From Dasypus novemcinctus (Eukaryota > Chordata > Mammalia > Cingulata > Dasypodidae), in NCBI RefSeq assembly GCF_030445035.2, contig NC_080677.1:158225169-158289168 (forward strand): a DNA stretch of 64,000 nt, given 5' to 3'. A program made the translations under genes and the position numbers. This document shows, piece by piece, positions 24,835-37,512 of the stretch (positions are counted from its first letter, which is position 1; the number at the start of each line of letters is the position of its first letter). The notes beneath the pieces were generated by a model that was given only the letters and a program-made list of their open reading frames with translations, did no database searches and was not told the origin of the DNA.

Positions 24835-24980
24835 TCTCTAGAGCTTGTTAAAATACATATTGCTGGGCTCTACCTCCAGAGTTTTGGTTCTCTAGTTTGT
24901 GGGGGAGCCCAACAATTGCCATTTCTAACAAGTTTCTAGATGCTACTATTTCTGGGATCACACTTTGAGAACCACTGGAT
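24835..24980 (+). mobile_element. MER5A-type DNA transposon
   Basis: GAGCTTGTTAAAATACATAT, then GCTGGGCTCTACC..., then CACACTTTGAGAACCACTG is the characteristic order of MER5A. Confidence 0.75.
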
Positions 24981-24984
24981 TAAG

Positions 24985-26500
24985 GAAAGGGGATGTGGAA
25001 GAGAGCCTTGGGGCACTCCATATAGAGAAGGAAGAGCTAGCAAAGGAGACTGAGAAAAAGCATAATTAATATAGGAGGAAACCAGGAGAGAATAGTGTCT
25101 CAGAGGTTAAGTGAGAAAGTGATTGACTAAAGAGAGAGTATAGTGATCAACTATGTCAAATGCTTTGAGAAATCTGATAAGATGAAGCTAGGTATTGCTG
25201 GGTTTGGTAAGAAGAGGCTGTGGTAACTTTGATAAGAGCTGTTCGAAGCTGATGGGGTGGGGTGTGCACCAAAGTGGTTGAAATGGTTGAAGAAAGTTGA
25301 TCAAGTGGGAAAAGCACAAATATAGATAATTCTTTGGAAAGTTTTGATGAAGATGTTGTGAAAGTTCATGGGGACTTGGGGTCAGAGGAGGTTTTTTTTT
25401 AAAAACTAGGTAATGTTAAGCATGCTTATATGTCATTATGAGAGTAATCAAGGAAAGGGGAAGAAGAGAGGATATAATTATAAGAGTTAAGTCCTTAAGT
25501 AGGCAAGTAAGGGTGATGGGATCTAGAGCACAACTGGAGGGCTGGTCTTAGACAGAAGCAGGGATACTTTTTTTTTCCTTCAGTGATGGAGCGGGGTGAT
25601 GAGAATGAGGGCAGGGTATGTGGGCATACATGATGGAGGTAATTGGGTTATTTGCTGATGGGGGTCACTTAATGCTTGTTTGCACCTAGTTTTTCTCATG
25701 AAGTCTAACACATGATCATCACAGGAGACTGAGGGAGAGGTGAACGTTTGAGATTTGAGGATAAAGTCTAAAGTGTACTTTTCAGAGAGAATTTATGAAG
25801 AAAGTGTAGAAAGAATATATTTGAGATTTTTGGTTATGAATTTAAAGTGACTAGTCAGCTTTGTGTGGTATTTCTCCAGCAGAGAGCTGCTCAGGTGCCA
25901 GCTCATATATAGTAGGAAATTTGGCTTTAAAATGGGTTGGGGTTTTGCTGGACCAGAACAATGGGGGAATGCTTATGTGCTGGATAATGGAATTGAACTC
26001 TCATGAAAAGGGAAAGGAGACGTGAATAGTGCAAAACTCGTAGGTTTAATGGGAAAGTCCTGTGGTGTTCAGAGGGTAGTTGGAATGGGGGCACTAGAGG
26101 AAGTAAACTGCAAAAATGGAAGTTGGGTGTTACAAAATGTGGGGCTTTTAAATCTATATTTGGGAACTGGTGTAATTCCTAGTGATGATCATGGGAGCTT
26201 TTGACTGTGGTTAAGGAGGTCAAGTGACTGAGCAATAAGGGTAGATTATCTATGTGAATGCTGATACCACCAAGAATAATGGATAGGCGTGGTGGTGGGT
26301 TAATGACTTCGAGACTGAAATCCTTGTGAAGGAGAGGAGTGATGAGGATGTTGGTGGATGACAGCAATAAGCGTGCTTCCTTAGAGTCTTCTCCAAGGTC
26401 CCTGTTAAATGTTCCTATGGAAGCCTATATGTTTCCTCTTCAGATCTCAATGCATTTGTTTAAAATTTACTTGATACTGGTCTCCAAGAAAGCAGGATCT
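24985..26500. other. Purine-rich ancient repeat and unassigned DNA
   Basis: Text such as GTCAAATGCTTTGAGAAATC and GTTTTGATGAAGATGTTGTG continues the unnamed ancient family seen at 21460. There is no credible gene. Confidence 0.4.
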
Positions 26501-26832
26501 GATTTGTCTTGTTTATTCACATTATCTCCAGTGCTTACCCAATGCCTGGCACGTAAGATCTCTGTTTTATCTTCTGTAAAAGGACGAGTTTGAACTAGAT
26601 TGTATCCAAGGTGACTTCCAGCCCAGCATTCTGATGTTTTTCATTAGAGTTTGTTTCTGAGTTAGTTCTTCAGTTTCCTCTAAAAAAACAGGTTTGTTTT
26701 ACTTATACCTATTCCTTTTATTTTGTTGTTAGCAAATGTTACCTTTACTTTGTTGGAATTCATTTGTCAAAACACCGAATGAGTAGGTTGTTCAGGAAAT
26801 GATTTATGAACTGTGTATCCTCCTAAACAGTC

Positions 26833-27315
26833 TGTAGCACTTTGATTTGGTTATGAATTCCAAAAATAGATATTGGATTATGTTTGTAATCTGGGCATGA
26901 TTAAGTTGTGAGTTGGGGCTTTGATTGGGCCACGTCATTAGGGCAGATAAAAGGCATAGCGAAGTACAGAGTTGAATGTTTTTGATATTGAAGTTTTGAT
27001 GGAGTTTGTTGCTGAAGCCTTAAGCTGGAGCCCAGGAAGTAAGCACACAGAAGAAAGAGAAGCAAGTCTTAGGAAGAAAGGAACCCTGAACGCAGAGAGA
27101 AGCAAGACTCTAGAAGGAAGGAACCCAGGAAGCCTGAACCCTCGCAGACGTCGGCAGCCATCTTGCTCCAACCTGTGAAAATAGACTTTGGTGAGGGAAG
27201 TAATTTATGCTTCATGGCCTGGTATCTGTAAGCTCCTACCTCAAATAAATACCCTTTATAAAAATCAACCAATTTCTGGCATTTTGTATCAGCACCCCCT
27301 TGGCTGGCTAATACA
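26833..27315 (+). mobile_element. Solo ERVL/MaLR-type LTR
   Basis: It begins TGTAGCACTTTGATTTGG and ends CTGGCTAATACA, with an AATAAATACCC poly(A) signal near the 3' end. A perfect five-base duplication CAGTC flanks it at 26828 and 27316, the length used by class III retroviruses. Confidence 0.88.
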
Positions 27316-27620
27316 CAGTCTTAAAATCTTTTTATTGAATTGAATTTTTATATGTCTTATTGAAGAGGGAAGGTATAGGAAGTGTTAAGTTAAAATATCT
27401 TTGTCATTATCCTTTGGTCCCTTAAAAATTAAGGATACCAGAGAACTTTTTTCTAGGTGGATTAAAGTATATTATTTTATTAGAAATGAAAATTGGGAGT
27501 TTAAAACATTAATTCATTAAAAATAATATGTAGTGGGTTTATTATTGTTAACAAAAATGTTTTATGAAAAATAACTAATGTTTCAAGACACAAGTTTAGT
27601 GAGAAGAGTGGCATAGTTTT

Positions 27621-28007
27621 GTTTTTTTTTTTTAATTTATTTATCTTATTTATTTCTCCCCTTCCCCCCCACGTGTTCTTCTTGTCTGCTTCTGTTGTCA
27701 GCTGCATGGGAATCTGTGTTTCTTTTTGTTGCATCATCTTGCTGTGTCAGCTCTCCTTGTGTGTGGCGCCATTCCTGGGCAGGCTGAACTTTCTTTCGCA
27801 CTGGGTGGCTCTCCTTACGGGGTGGGGTGCACTCCTTGCGCGGGGGACTCCCCTACGTGGGGACACCCCTGTGTGGCAGGGCACTCCTTGCGTGCATCAG
27901 CATTGTGCGTGGGCCAGCTCCACACGGGTCAAGGAGGCCTGGGGTTTGAATCGCGGACCTCCCATGTGGTAGGCGGATGCCCTAACCACTGGGCCAAGTT
28001 CGCTTCC
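27621..28007 (-). mobile_element. Young DAS-type SINE
   Basis: It ends GGGCCAAGTTCGCTTCC. The target duplication is TGGCATAGTTTT (27609) / TGGCATAGTTGT (28008). Confidence 0.93.
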
Positions 28008-28019
28008 TGGCATAGTTGT

Positions 28020-29640
28020 ACATTATTAAAAATCTCTTTAGTGACTGGCTAATAAAAGACAGCTGAATTCTCATATCTGCTTATGATATTTTGTTTTGGA
28101 TCAAGTATATGAAGGAAATTTGCCCCCACACATATATGTAGTTGAAAAGGGAGCGGTATTTTAATAGCCTTTCTATGTTCTTATGGATAATTTTCTTTGA
28201 TACTACATCAAAACTGGGCAGGTGGTGGTTTCTTAAAGGTGCAGTGTGGATTCTGAAGCCCTATCAATAAACATTTTATACATGGACCAGTGGAAAACTT
28301 TTGCTTACTGAGTTATGTAGACCTTTTGAATGTTGATACATTTCATTATAGAGAATGAAAAATTACATTCATTAATGCCACCACATATCTCATCAGAAGC
28401 ATTTTGGAGTATTGAAAAGCTTCCAAGCTCATGTTAATGGATTCAAGTTTTCCAAAATTCTAATTGTGTCCTTTTGACATATCCCCATCATTAATTGATA
28501 ACCGTCATATTTAAGTATGCAACAGGAGTGCTTTATATAAACTTTCTATTTTTTCATACAGAATATTAAAAGGCATTTTCTCAAGGGTCAAGGTTTAATA
28601 AAATTAATATTTTTTCCTGCTTCATGAAGAACATTTTTAAGTGAAAGTGGCTTCTCCCTCCCCCTGTGAATGTTTGGTAGTGATGAATACAATAATTGCT
28701 GGGACAGTTAGTAACACTGACTTGATTTTTATTTGCCTTTTGAGTTTTCCTCACCTTTGTTTTCTGCAAATGTCAACACAGAGAAGAAGGCATTATTATG
28801 AAAATAGTTTTCATCTTGTAAAGATCTGGAAAGGGTCTTAGATAATCTTCAGGGATCCACAGACCGCTCTGGTATAGATGATTGGTCCAGTAGACTTAAT
28901 GTCTTTCTTTTGTGTTAATAGGAGTCTGAATTTTAATTAATTAAATTATTAAGTAACAAAACAATTTTATTTGTTAGTATATATCACTATGTGTATTAAG
29001 CATCTCTGACTAAAGTAGCTTGCATAAGGCCTCAAGAAAAGTAAAGTTCCTTGTGTAGGAATTTTCTTAGTATAGTTTATATTATATTAATTATTTTGAA
29101 TAGTAGTTTTTTTAATATTTGGATCATACTGTTCCTCTGTATATTTCACCTCTCAGTAGGACTAGGTTTGAAAGAGATGTGCTTAAAAGTGTCATATATG
29201 TTTCCTCCACATTTCATCTATAACAAGAATTTAGTAATCTGTCGAAGTAATTTTATTTGATTCAGAGGCAGTTCAAATCATGATTTTTAAGAAGGAATAA
29301 TACTAATTTTAATTTTGAAACAACATAGTAAGCATTTATTTTTAATTTGAGTATATTTCACATTAGATTTGAAGAAATCTCTTTTTTATATTTTATCCAA
29401 AATATGTTTCTTTTCTGTACTAAGGTGTTTACATCTTATAATAAAAAAGAAAACAATTAAAGTGGGAGAAAAGGTGAAAAATGGAAGGTACATTTTTGTT
29501 TTGGCTGATTCTTTTATATTTTCCTCCTCCATTATATATTTTTATGCTTTTCATGAAAAAGGTTTTGGATTAATTTATTTCTCTTTCAAACCGTATCTCT
29601 TTCAAAAAGTTGGGAAACCTTTTCTTCTCCTTCAGTTCCA
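28020..29640. other. AT-rich intronic DNA, nothing recognised
   Basis: This is the longest stretch in the intron without a repeat I can name. Frames at 28581-28841 and 29051-29707 lack protein-like composition. It is the best place to look for conserved regulatory DNA. Confidence 0.45.
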
Positions 29641-29689
29641 GATTCCATTAAAATTAATAATATTCACATTTTGCCGTTTTTTTCCAAGA

Positions 29690-30115
29690 GAAGAAGGCGT
29701 ACTTTAGTGAGGACAAATCGAGATGAGAGTGGCCAGGGGCTTGGGGTTTTGGCAGCCCTTGCTGGAGGAAGCCAGAGATGAGGCGCCCTGACCTTTGGGC
29801 ACTGGCAGGGAAAGCTCTGAGGAAAGAAGCAGTGGTGGCACAGACACCCTTACTAGCCAAAGTGGGGGGCTCCCCGCAAAAAGGGCGAGGCACATCAACA
29901 GGGAGAAGCTGGAGGCAGGGTTGGGCGCCGGTTTTGCTACAAGGATCACTTTTTAGCTTCAAAATGAGAAAAACCGCCACCATGCCCAACCCTCACCCTA
30001 CCACACACAGGAATGTTCTGGAAGCCAGGGGATGGCCCCACCCGCTGGCTCAACAGCCATGTCCAGGGCACTGCCGCGACAAAAAAAAAGTGGGCATCCG
30101 CTTCCAAATGGCCAA
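29690..30115. other. Unclassified GC-rich block
   Basis: GC-rich sequence with sharp edges ends in an A9 run (30080) and has open frames on both strands (+ 29778-30125, - 29654-29989). None is recognised. A 5'-truncated retrocopy is possible. Confidence 0.3.
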
Positions 30116-30261
30116 AAATATTTGAGAAATAGAAATTTTAAATTAAAGTAAAAATCTAACACTTAGCCCTGGGTGAAGCAGCATCTGGCTTTAACCTCAA
30201 GGTCTCCTTGGGATCATCTTTGGTTTGGCAAAGCAGAGGTCCTCGGGCTCCCCCCCCCCCC

Positions 30262-30670
30262 CCGCCTTTTTTTAAAGATTTATTCATTTCTCTCCCCCTT
30301 CCCCATCCGGTTGTCTGTTCTCTGTGTCTATTTGCTGCGTCTTGTTTCTTTGTCCGCTTCTGTTGTCAGCGGCACGGGAATCTGTTTCTTTTTGTTGCGT
30401 CATCTTGTTGTGTCAGCTCTCTGTGTGTGTGACACCATTCCTGGGCAGGCTGCACTTTCTTTCGCGCTGGGCGGCTCTCCTTACGGGGCGCACTCCTTGC
30501 ACGTGGGGCTCCCCTACGCAGGGGACACCCCAGCATGGCAGGGCACTCCTTGTGCGCATCAGCATTGCGCATGGGCCAGCTGCACACGGGTCAAGGAGGC
30601 CTGGGGTTTGAACCGTGGACCTCCCATGTGGTAGACGGACGCCCTAACCACTGGGCCAAGTCCGTTTCCC
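30262..30670 (-). mobile_element. Young DAS-type SINE
   Basis: A full body ending GGGCCAAGTCCGTTTCCC sits directly after a C13 run at 30250-30262. Confidence 0.93.
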
Positions 30671-31640
30671 TCTATTAGATCATTTGGTTCTAGTAAATAT
30701 ATCAGAAAGCTGAAAAAGTGGCTATAATATTATGAACCTCTAATGTTAGAAACTGGGAAATGGAGTCCTCAAAGAGTGATATCATGATAGACTTATGCCA
30801 GAAATCACAGTAATATAAAATTTCTGCTTTGGCCCAGAAGCAAAGAAAAAAAAACTTTTTTAACAATAGCTTAGGCCTTAAACACCAGTGCATACAACAC
30901 TCTAATATACAGAGTCAGATCACTTATAAAACTACCTTTGCCTAGATTCAATAGGACTAAGTAGACACCTACCAAGCCCACTCCAAATCTGCCAGCAGCC
31001 AGGCTGGCAGTCTCCATGGTGCGCTGGGACCCTGGTCACACACGGCCTGCTGGTGGGCTTTGGGACCTTGGTGCCCCACTCCAGGAACCCACATGCCCTG
31101 CGGCACTTCCCTACGGAACTTTGCCTCTGGGAGCCTGGAAGCGCCTCTTCATGGCCCACAGAACCCCTTTTGCTAATGCCCTCTGGAAACAGCAGTCCAG
31201 TAACTGAACTCACTTGACACCTGGAATAAAGCACTTGGCTGAGCTTGAGCTAATAGCTCGGAGGCAGGGACAGGCCTTGGCGGCGCTCGGCCCTGAGGAC
31301 ACTGTCTGCCCCTGGTTCTGGGGGCCCAGGCTTCAGGATGAGGGCTGTGCCAGCGAGGCAGGAGGAGGGCGCTGAGCAGAGGCGCCTCAGAGAACAGAGC
31401 TGGAGCCAACCCGCGGCACAGGGAGCAGGCTGGGATAGTAGGAAAACAAACTGGTGATGCTTTCATTCTTTCAGAATAATTGGAGAATGCCGTAGAGATC
31501 CCAAAGATGACTGACAGTATTTTATAGGATTCCAAGTCAGAATCACAGGAGGTATGAAATGCTCAGTAAAATGAAAAGTGCAGAATTGTATATAGTGTGC
31601 TTCACAGTATGACAGAATATATACTTTAGTTTGTCATCGC
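30671..31640. other. Intronic DNA including a GC-rich block (30950-31440)
   Basis: The GC-rich part has open frames on the - strand (30932-31234 and 31173-31535) with no similarity I recognise. It may be an old retrocopy. Flanks are AT-rich. Confidence 0.3.
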
Positions 31641-32180
31641 TTAGATATTCATCAACATTTTTTTGCCTATTATGTGCAAGAGTGTGTTTGCCAATCATAT
31701 ATAATCTCTGTCTTCAAGGGATTTATGGTCTGCCCCCTCCATTAATCAAATCACAACCTATGATCAGTTTTATCTAGGAAAGGTACATGTTGACATTAGA
31801 GTATTCATCAGGGCCTGTGACCTAGCCTGGCATGTCGAAGTAGCAATGTGGAATTTGAGATCTGAAAGGTGAATATTTATTAACCAAGCATCTGTGGGGG
31901 AAGGGAATACAGTGTTCCTACTAGAGGGAGCAGCATGTGCCCAGTCCCAAAGGTGGATGAAAGTAGCATGATTTCGAACAAGTTATAGACTTGTCTGTGT
32001 AGTTTAGGGTATAGAGAGGGAAGAGAGAAGGTAGTTAGGGAACAGATCAAGCAAGACTTTATAGGCTATGTTTTGAATTTGGGTTTTTTTTTTTCCTGAG
32101 ACTGATGAGAAGATATTAAAAGTTTTAAGCAATGGGATGATATTACCATTTTTACTTTTTAAAAAGGCTGTTCTTGATAT
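31640..32180. mobile_element. Ancient unnamed repeat
   Basis: Wording (GTGCCCAGTCCCAAAGGTGG, AAGACTTTATAGGCTATGTT) parallels the unit at 21460-23770. Confidence 0.4.
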
Positions 32181-32224
32181 AGGGTGGTGCTTGCTTGAGT
32201 CTTTTGTGGACCCCAGAAAATCCT

Positions 32225-32317
32225 GTTTTTTTTTTTTGAGGTACTGGGGCTAGGGATTGAACTTGGGACCTTGTATGTGGGAAGCCAGCGCTTAACCACT
32301 GAGCCACATCAGTTCCC
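32225..32317 (-). mobile_element. tRNA-like monomer SINE
   Basis: T12 is followed by GAGGTACTGGGGCTAGGGAT and ACCACTGAGCCACATCAGTT. Confidence 0.82.
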
Positions 32318-32799
32318 CTTTTAAGTGAACCTGTAAACCCACTGTAGATGTGACTTTTTGATTAGATTCAGTTAAGGGACCTTCCTTTTGATTAGATCAT
32401 TTCAGTAGGTCGTGATCCTGGGTGGGCCTTAATCTTCTTACTGGAGTTCTTTATAAATAGAGAAATAAAATGGCTCAGGCACAGAAAAAATAGCCGAGAA
32501 AGAGAGCTTATGGAAATTGAAATCAAGGAGACCTGGAAGAGAGAAAAGCTGAAGAGGGAGCATCCTGTAGCTGTGAAGGAGCAGGCTCATAGAAGGAGAG
32601 GTGAAGGGACATCATCGTGTGCCTGATTGCCCGCAGCTGAGCTCAGGGAGAAAGTGAGCCTGGAGAAGAAGACAGAGATTGGCTTGTGCCTTGCCACATG
32701 GCAGCAGTCCAAGATCACCAGCAGCGAACCTTCAGTGAAACAGAATCTTTGATGATCCTTGATTTGGGCATAGTCACAGCCTCAGAACCATAAGCTTTT

Positions 32800-33224
32800 T
32801 TTTCTTTCTTTCTAAAAGATTTATTTATTTATTTATTTCTCTCCCCTTCTCCCCCCCACCCCAGTTGTCTGTTCTCTGTGTCTATTTGCTTTGTGTTCTT
32901 TGTCCGCTTCTGTTGTTGTCAGTGGCATGGGAATCTGTGTCTCTCTTTGTTGCGTCATCTTGCTTTGTCAGCTCTCCGTGTTTGTGGCACCATTCCTGGG
33001 CAGGCTGCTCTTTCTTTCGCGCTGGGTGGCTCTCCTTACGGGGCGCAATCCTTGAGCGTGGTGCTCCCCTACGCAGGGGACACTCCTACGTGGCACGGCA
33101 CTCCTTGGGTGCATCAGCACTGCGCGTGGGCCAGCTCCACACGGGTCAAGGAGGCCTGGGGTTTGAACCGCGGACCTCCCATGTGGTAGGCAGGCGCCCT
33201 ATCCACTGGGCCAAGTCCGCTTCC
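32800..33224 (-). mobile_element. Young DAS-type SINE inside the LTR
   Basis: A perfect 17-bp target duplication CAGAACCATAAGCTTTT lies at 32783 and 33225. Confidence 0.96.
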
Positions 33225-33324
33225 CAGAACCATAAGCTTTTAACCTAATAAATTTCCATTGTAAAAGTCAACTCATTTCTGGTATATTGTATTGGCAGCC
33301 CCTAGCAAACTAAAACAAGGGTGG

Positions 33325-34126
33325 AGAACAGATTGGAAGGGGGCTTGAGTACAGATTGAAAGGAAATCGTGAATAGACTGGGGGAAGTTATTCTCTTCGT
33401 GATTCAACAAATAGTTATTAGTTTCCTACTCTCTGGAAGACTATGCCAGATAGTGTGATGCAGTGTTTTGATGTCTCTATTATAAGAAAAAAAATTGATG
33501 AGTAGAAGATTACAGAGCCTTATTTAGGGAAGTGAAAATTGGTCCTTAGTGCTTCTGTTTAAATGAAGATATAGGTTATGGAAGAAAAATAATTGTTATT
33601 TTTGAAAGGTTGTTAATTTGGTTTTAGTAGTTAGAATTTTGCTTATGGGAAGAGAAAATATCTTGAGGCATTTTTTAAAGAGCATCAACATAATTTATAT
33701 ACAAACACATTCCTATAAAAAATTCAAATAATATAGTTGTATTCAAAGCAAAACCTGAAATGCCCCTTTTCTCTGTTTCTTCTGTATTCCTCTTACTCAT
33801 CTCCTTCTCCTTCGACTGTTGTCAAGTTTTTTTTTCCTTCCGGTTTTTCTACAAAGATTGAGAAGTGGTTGAGGAAGATGAATCTGCTGTAGGCACAGGG
33901 TAGATGGGAGAAGGGAGAGACTAGAAACAGAGTGACCAGTTAGATGACTTTTATAGTTGTTCATATGTGAAAAGAATTTCTTGAATTTGGATAGCTATAG
34001 TACAGATTGAAGAGGAAGGAGATTTGAATGGGGAGGAAAAGGAGAGCTTAAACATGACTTATGTTACTTGTTTTCATTCTCTTCCAGAATAAAGTAAATA
34101 TACCTACAGAAGATAATTTGGAGTCG
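33325..34126. other. Intronic DNA, old repeats only
   Basis: Bases 33680-33770 resemble an L1 3' UTR. The rest is purine-rich and unassigned. Confidence 0.35.
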
Positions 34127-34141
34127 CAGAAGTGAATCTAT

Positions 34142-34547
34142 CTTTTTTCCCCAAAGATTTATTTCTTTCTCTCCACTTCCCTTGTTGTCTGCTCTCTGTG
34201 TCCATTTGCTGTGTGTTCTTCTGTGTCAGCTTGCATTATCTGGGGCACTGGGAAATTGCATCTCTTTTTGTTGTGTCGTCATGATGTGTCAGCTCTCTGT
34301 GTGTGCGGTGCCTCTCCTGGGTGGACCGCGCTTTTTTTCACGCAGGGTGGCTCTCCTTGCAGACTGCACTCCTTGCGCGTGGGGCATCCCTATGCAGGGG
34401 GGCCCCTGCGTGGCACAGTACTCCTTGCGCATGGCAGCACTGTGCATGGGCTAGCTTACCACACAGGTCAGGAGGCCCTGGGAATTGAACCCTGGATCCT
34501 CCGTGTGGTAGATGGACGCTCTTATCAGTTGAGCCACGTATGCTTCC
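34142..34547 (-). mobile_element. DAS-type SINE
   Basis: The target duplication is CAGAAGTGAATCTA (34127) / CAGAAGTGAATGTA (34548). Confidence 0.92.
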
Positions 34548-34704
34548 CAGAAGTGAATGTATAAGCTCTTTATTTTTCAGCTGTTAGTTTCAACGTGAGT
34601 GTTAGTACACTTTCCAGTTTTTACTCCTCTACAATTGAATTGATTGGAATGGGTTGGAGAATAGGAATAAGGCTTGACTGTTGGCTTGCCCTGTGTCTCT
34701 GGCT

Positions 34705-35150
34705 ATACTATTTTTTAAATTTTAAAAATTTTTTTATTTTTATTTTTTTAAAAGATTATTTATTTATTTCTTTCCCCTCCCCTCCCACCCCTGTTGTCTG
34801 TTCTCTGTGTCTGTTTGCTGCGTCTTGTTTCTTTGTCCGCTTCTGTTGTCAGCGGCATGGGAATCTGTTTCTTTTTGTTGCGTCATCTTGTTGTGTCAGC
34901 TCTCTGTGTGTGTGGCACCATTCCTGGGCAGGCTGCACTTTCTTTCACGCTGGGCGGCTCTCCTTAATGGGGCACACTCCTTGTGTGTGGGGCTCCCCTA
35001 TGTGGGGGACATCCCTGTGTGGCAGGGCACTCCTTGCGTGCATCAGCAGTGCGCATGAGCCCGCTCCACACGGGTCAAGGAGGCCCAGGGTTTGAACCGA
35101 GGACCTCCCATGTGGTAGATGGATGCCCTAACCACTGGGCCAAGTCCGCC
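34705..35150 (-). mobile_element. Young DAS-type SINE
   Basis: A long T-rich tail precedes a full body ending GGGCCAAGTCCGCCACC. The flanks CTATACTATTTTTT / CTATTATTTAAAA are compatible with a target duplication. Confidence 0.9.
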
Positions 35151-35179
35151 ACCTATTATTTAAAAAAAAAAAAACTTTT

Positions 35180-36395
35180 TAAATTTAAATTTTTATTTTT
35201 TAAAGATACTTAGATTATATAAATGTTGTATAAAATATGTAGGGAATTCTCATATGCCCTATCCCCTACTCCTCACACACTTTCCCATATTAACAACATC
35301 TTCATTAGTGTGGTACGTTTGTTATAATTGATGAACACATATTGGAACACTGCCACTAAGTGTGAATTATAGTTTAAACTCTCCTGCACAATTTTGTAAG
35401 TTATGACAAGATGTATAATGGCCTGTATCTGTCATTGCACTGTCATTCAGGACAATTCCAATGTCCTGAAAATGCCCCCATATTACACTTATTTTTCCCC
35501 TCTCTCACCCCTCAGAATCTCTGGTGGCTACTGCCTCCACGTCAATGATAAAAGTTTTTCCATTGCTAGAATAACAGTTCGTTTATAGTAGAATACCACT
35601 CTAGTCCATTGTTCATTCCCTAATCTTGAGGATTCTGGAATGGTGATGCCCACTCTGCCTCTGATTGAGAGGGGGCTTAGATCCCATGGGGTTAGATAGA
35701 TGGGACTTCTTGCTTGCAGTTGTAGACTCTGTTCCTTGGGGTGGTCAGTGTCCATCATCATTTCCTTTTTAGTTGTCCTGGATGAGTCCAGTGAACTGGA
35801 GAGTAGGTGTTGCAACTCTTTTGAGATTCAGAGCCTGACTGGCCCAAATATTTAAATCTCTTGGACATAAACCTTTTGACTCTAGTGCTAACTGTAGGTT
35901 CAATTAGAAGGGGAAGAAGAGCCATGTGTAGGGAAACCACAACTGTGTCCAACTCTGTTGCATGGGGAGGGGAGCACAAATTCCAAAGTAGGGCCCACTG
36001 GCAGGGCGCCAAACTCCTGAGCTGTCAGACCTGCTTATAGTATCTGGATGTGTCCAGAACCCTCAGGAGTCCCGCTATTTGGGGCAGTGTTTACTTTGGC
36101 AGTCAGTGAGGTCCTGCTGAGGCGTGCATAAGCGTAACCTCTGGAATAACCTCCCAAATCACTTTGAAGTCTCTTAGCCATATAAACTCGTTTGTCTTTA
36201 CCCTTTCCCCCTTTTGGTCAAGGTCTTTTTACAGTTGCATTGATAATTGGTGCTTGGTAGTAATTCCTTGGTGCCAGGGAGGCTCATCCCTGGGAGTCAT
36301 GTCCCATGCCGGGGGAAATGTAATGCATTTATACACTGAGTTTGGCTTAGAGAGAGCCATATTTGAACAACAACAAGGCTCTTAGGTGGTAATTC
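35180..36395 (-). mobile_element. Long L1 3' UTR
   Basis: About 1.2 kb of 3' UTR from an older L1 subfamily is present. It shares the order CATATGCCCT ... GGACAATTCCAATGTCCTGA ... GTTAGCACTAGAG-type segments (reverse) with the copies at 22150 and 57420, but is more diverged and extends further 5'. Confidence 0.65.
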
Positions 36396-36399
36396 TTAG

Positions 36400-37105
36400 G
36401 GCTGACTGTACTTTTGAGGCATGAGATTGAAGTGAAGTTTTTCCTTCTAATGTTAATTTTGGTGATCTATCACAGTTTTCTGTATTACAGATAATTTTTA
36501 TACAGTTAGACACATTTTTATAAATAATTTCAGGATGTGTCACCTATACATAGATCAAAAACTTTGTCCCTCTTCGAAAGAAACTTTTAGAGAGAATTCT
36601 AAGAAACAGTATAGTGTTTGGGAGTCTCAGGGAAGGCTTCGCATAAAGAGTAAGTTTATCTAAATCATGAGTTTAAAAGGTTGAGGGGAAGGGAGTGTTT
36701 GGAGCTAGGGATGCACATAGTAGAAGTGGCATGCACAGCAAGGGATGTTTGGGAGGGAAGTAAGTTTATTTTGATAGTGTTACATGCAAGGGACGGTATT
36801 GGAGGAGATGAAATCTCAGTCAAAAATATACCTGTCACTAAATTATAGAAAACTAGTTCAGGGTTTTCCACATTTTAAAACAGGGAAGCCATGCTTTAAA
36901 TTTAATACTGGCATGACGAAATTGTCTTTACTATCGCCTGACATGTATTCCTTTCCTTTGTCTAGGCACATTTGGCATAATCAACAGACCATTGAATTTA
37001 GTGGGTAAATGCAGGAGAAATGAATTTTAGGTCCAAATCAGTCACTTACGTATGAGCTAAATGTCACAACTTAGGGACTTCTTGCGTTAGAAGATTTGTA
37101 TTAGG
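36400..37105. other. Intronic DNA, nothing recognised
   Basis: No credible exon. Bases 36680-36780 may belong to the ancient unnamed repeat. Confidence 0.35.
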
Positions 37106-37512
37106 GAAGCGAATGTGGCTTGAGTGATGGAACTTCTGTGTACCATATGGGAGGACCTGGGTTTGATCCCTGGGGCCTCCTGGTGAGGAAGAGGAGAGGG
37201 TGTGCCTGCATGGTGAGCCAGTGCCCACACAGCTGCCCGCACAAGTGTCCGCGTGGTGGGCCAGTGTCTTGTGCAGCTGAGTTGCACAGCAATATGATGA
37301 CGCATCAAAGGAGAGACAGGGAGAGTCAAGGTGAAGCGCAGCAAAGACCAGGAACTGAGGTGGTAAAATTGGCAGGGAATCTCTCTCCTCAATGGAGGTT
37401 TCCAGGATCGAATCCCGGTGAATCCTGGAGGAGAAAAAATGAGAAGACAACACAGACAGCAAAAACAGCAGGGAAGGAGGAGAGGGGAAGAGGGAAAAAT
37501 AAATAAATAAAA
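37106..37512 (+). mobile_element. Older DAS-related SINE (two heads)
   Basis: Heads at 37106 (GGAAGCGAATGTGGCTTGAG) and about 37356 (AACTGAGGTGGTAAAATTGG) precede an AAATAAATAAATAAA tail. Confidence 0.85.

Larger units (their letters stand above)
32188..33317 (+). mobile_element. MaLR-type LTR, split by two SINEs
   Basis: LTR sequence starts TGCTTGCTTGAGTC and ends CAAACTAAAACA, with CCTAATAAATTTCCATTG near the 3' end. AGGGTGG lies on both sides (32181 and 33318). SINEs at 32225-32317 and 32800-33224 interrupt it. Confidence 0.75.

Noticed and set aside
29051..29707. Possible ABI1 exon 2 or other host exon
   Set aside because: Frames are AT-driven, rich in Phe, Ile and Leu, with no match to the expected ABI1 residues after NNYIQ.
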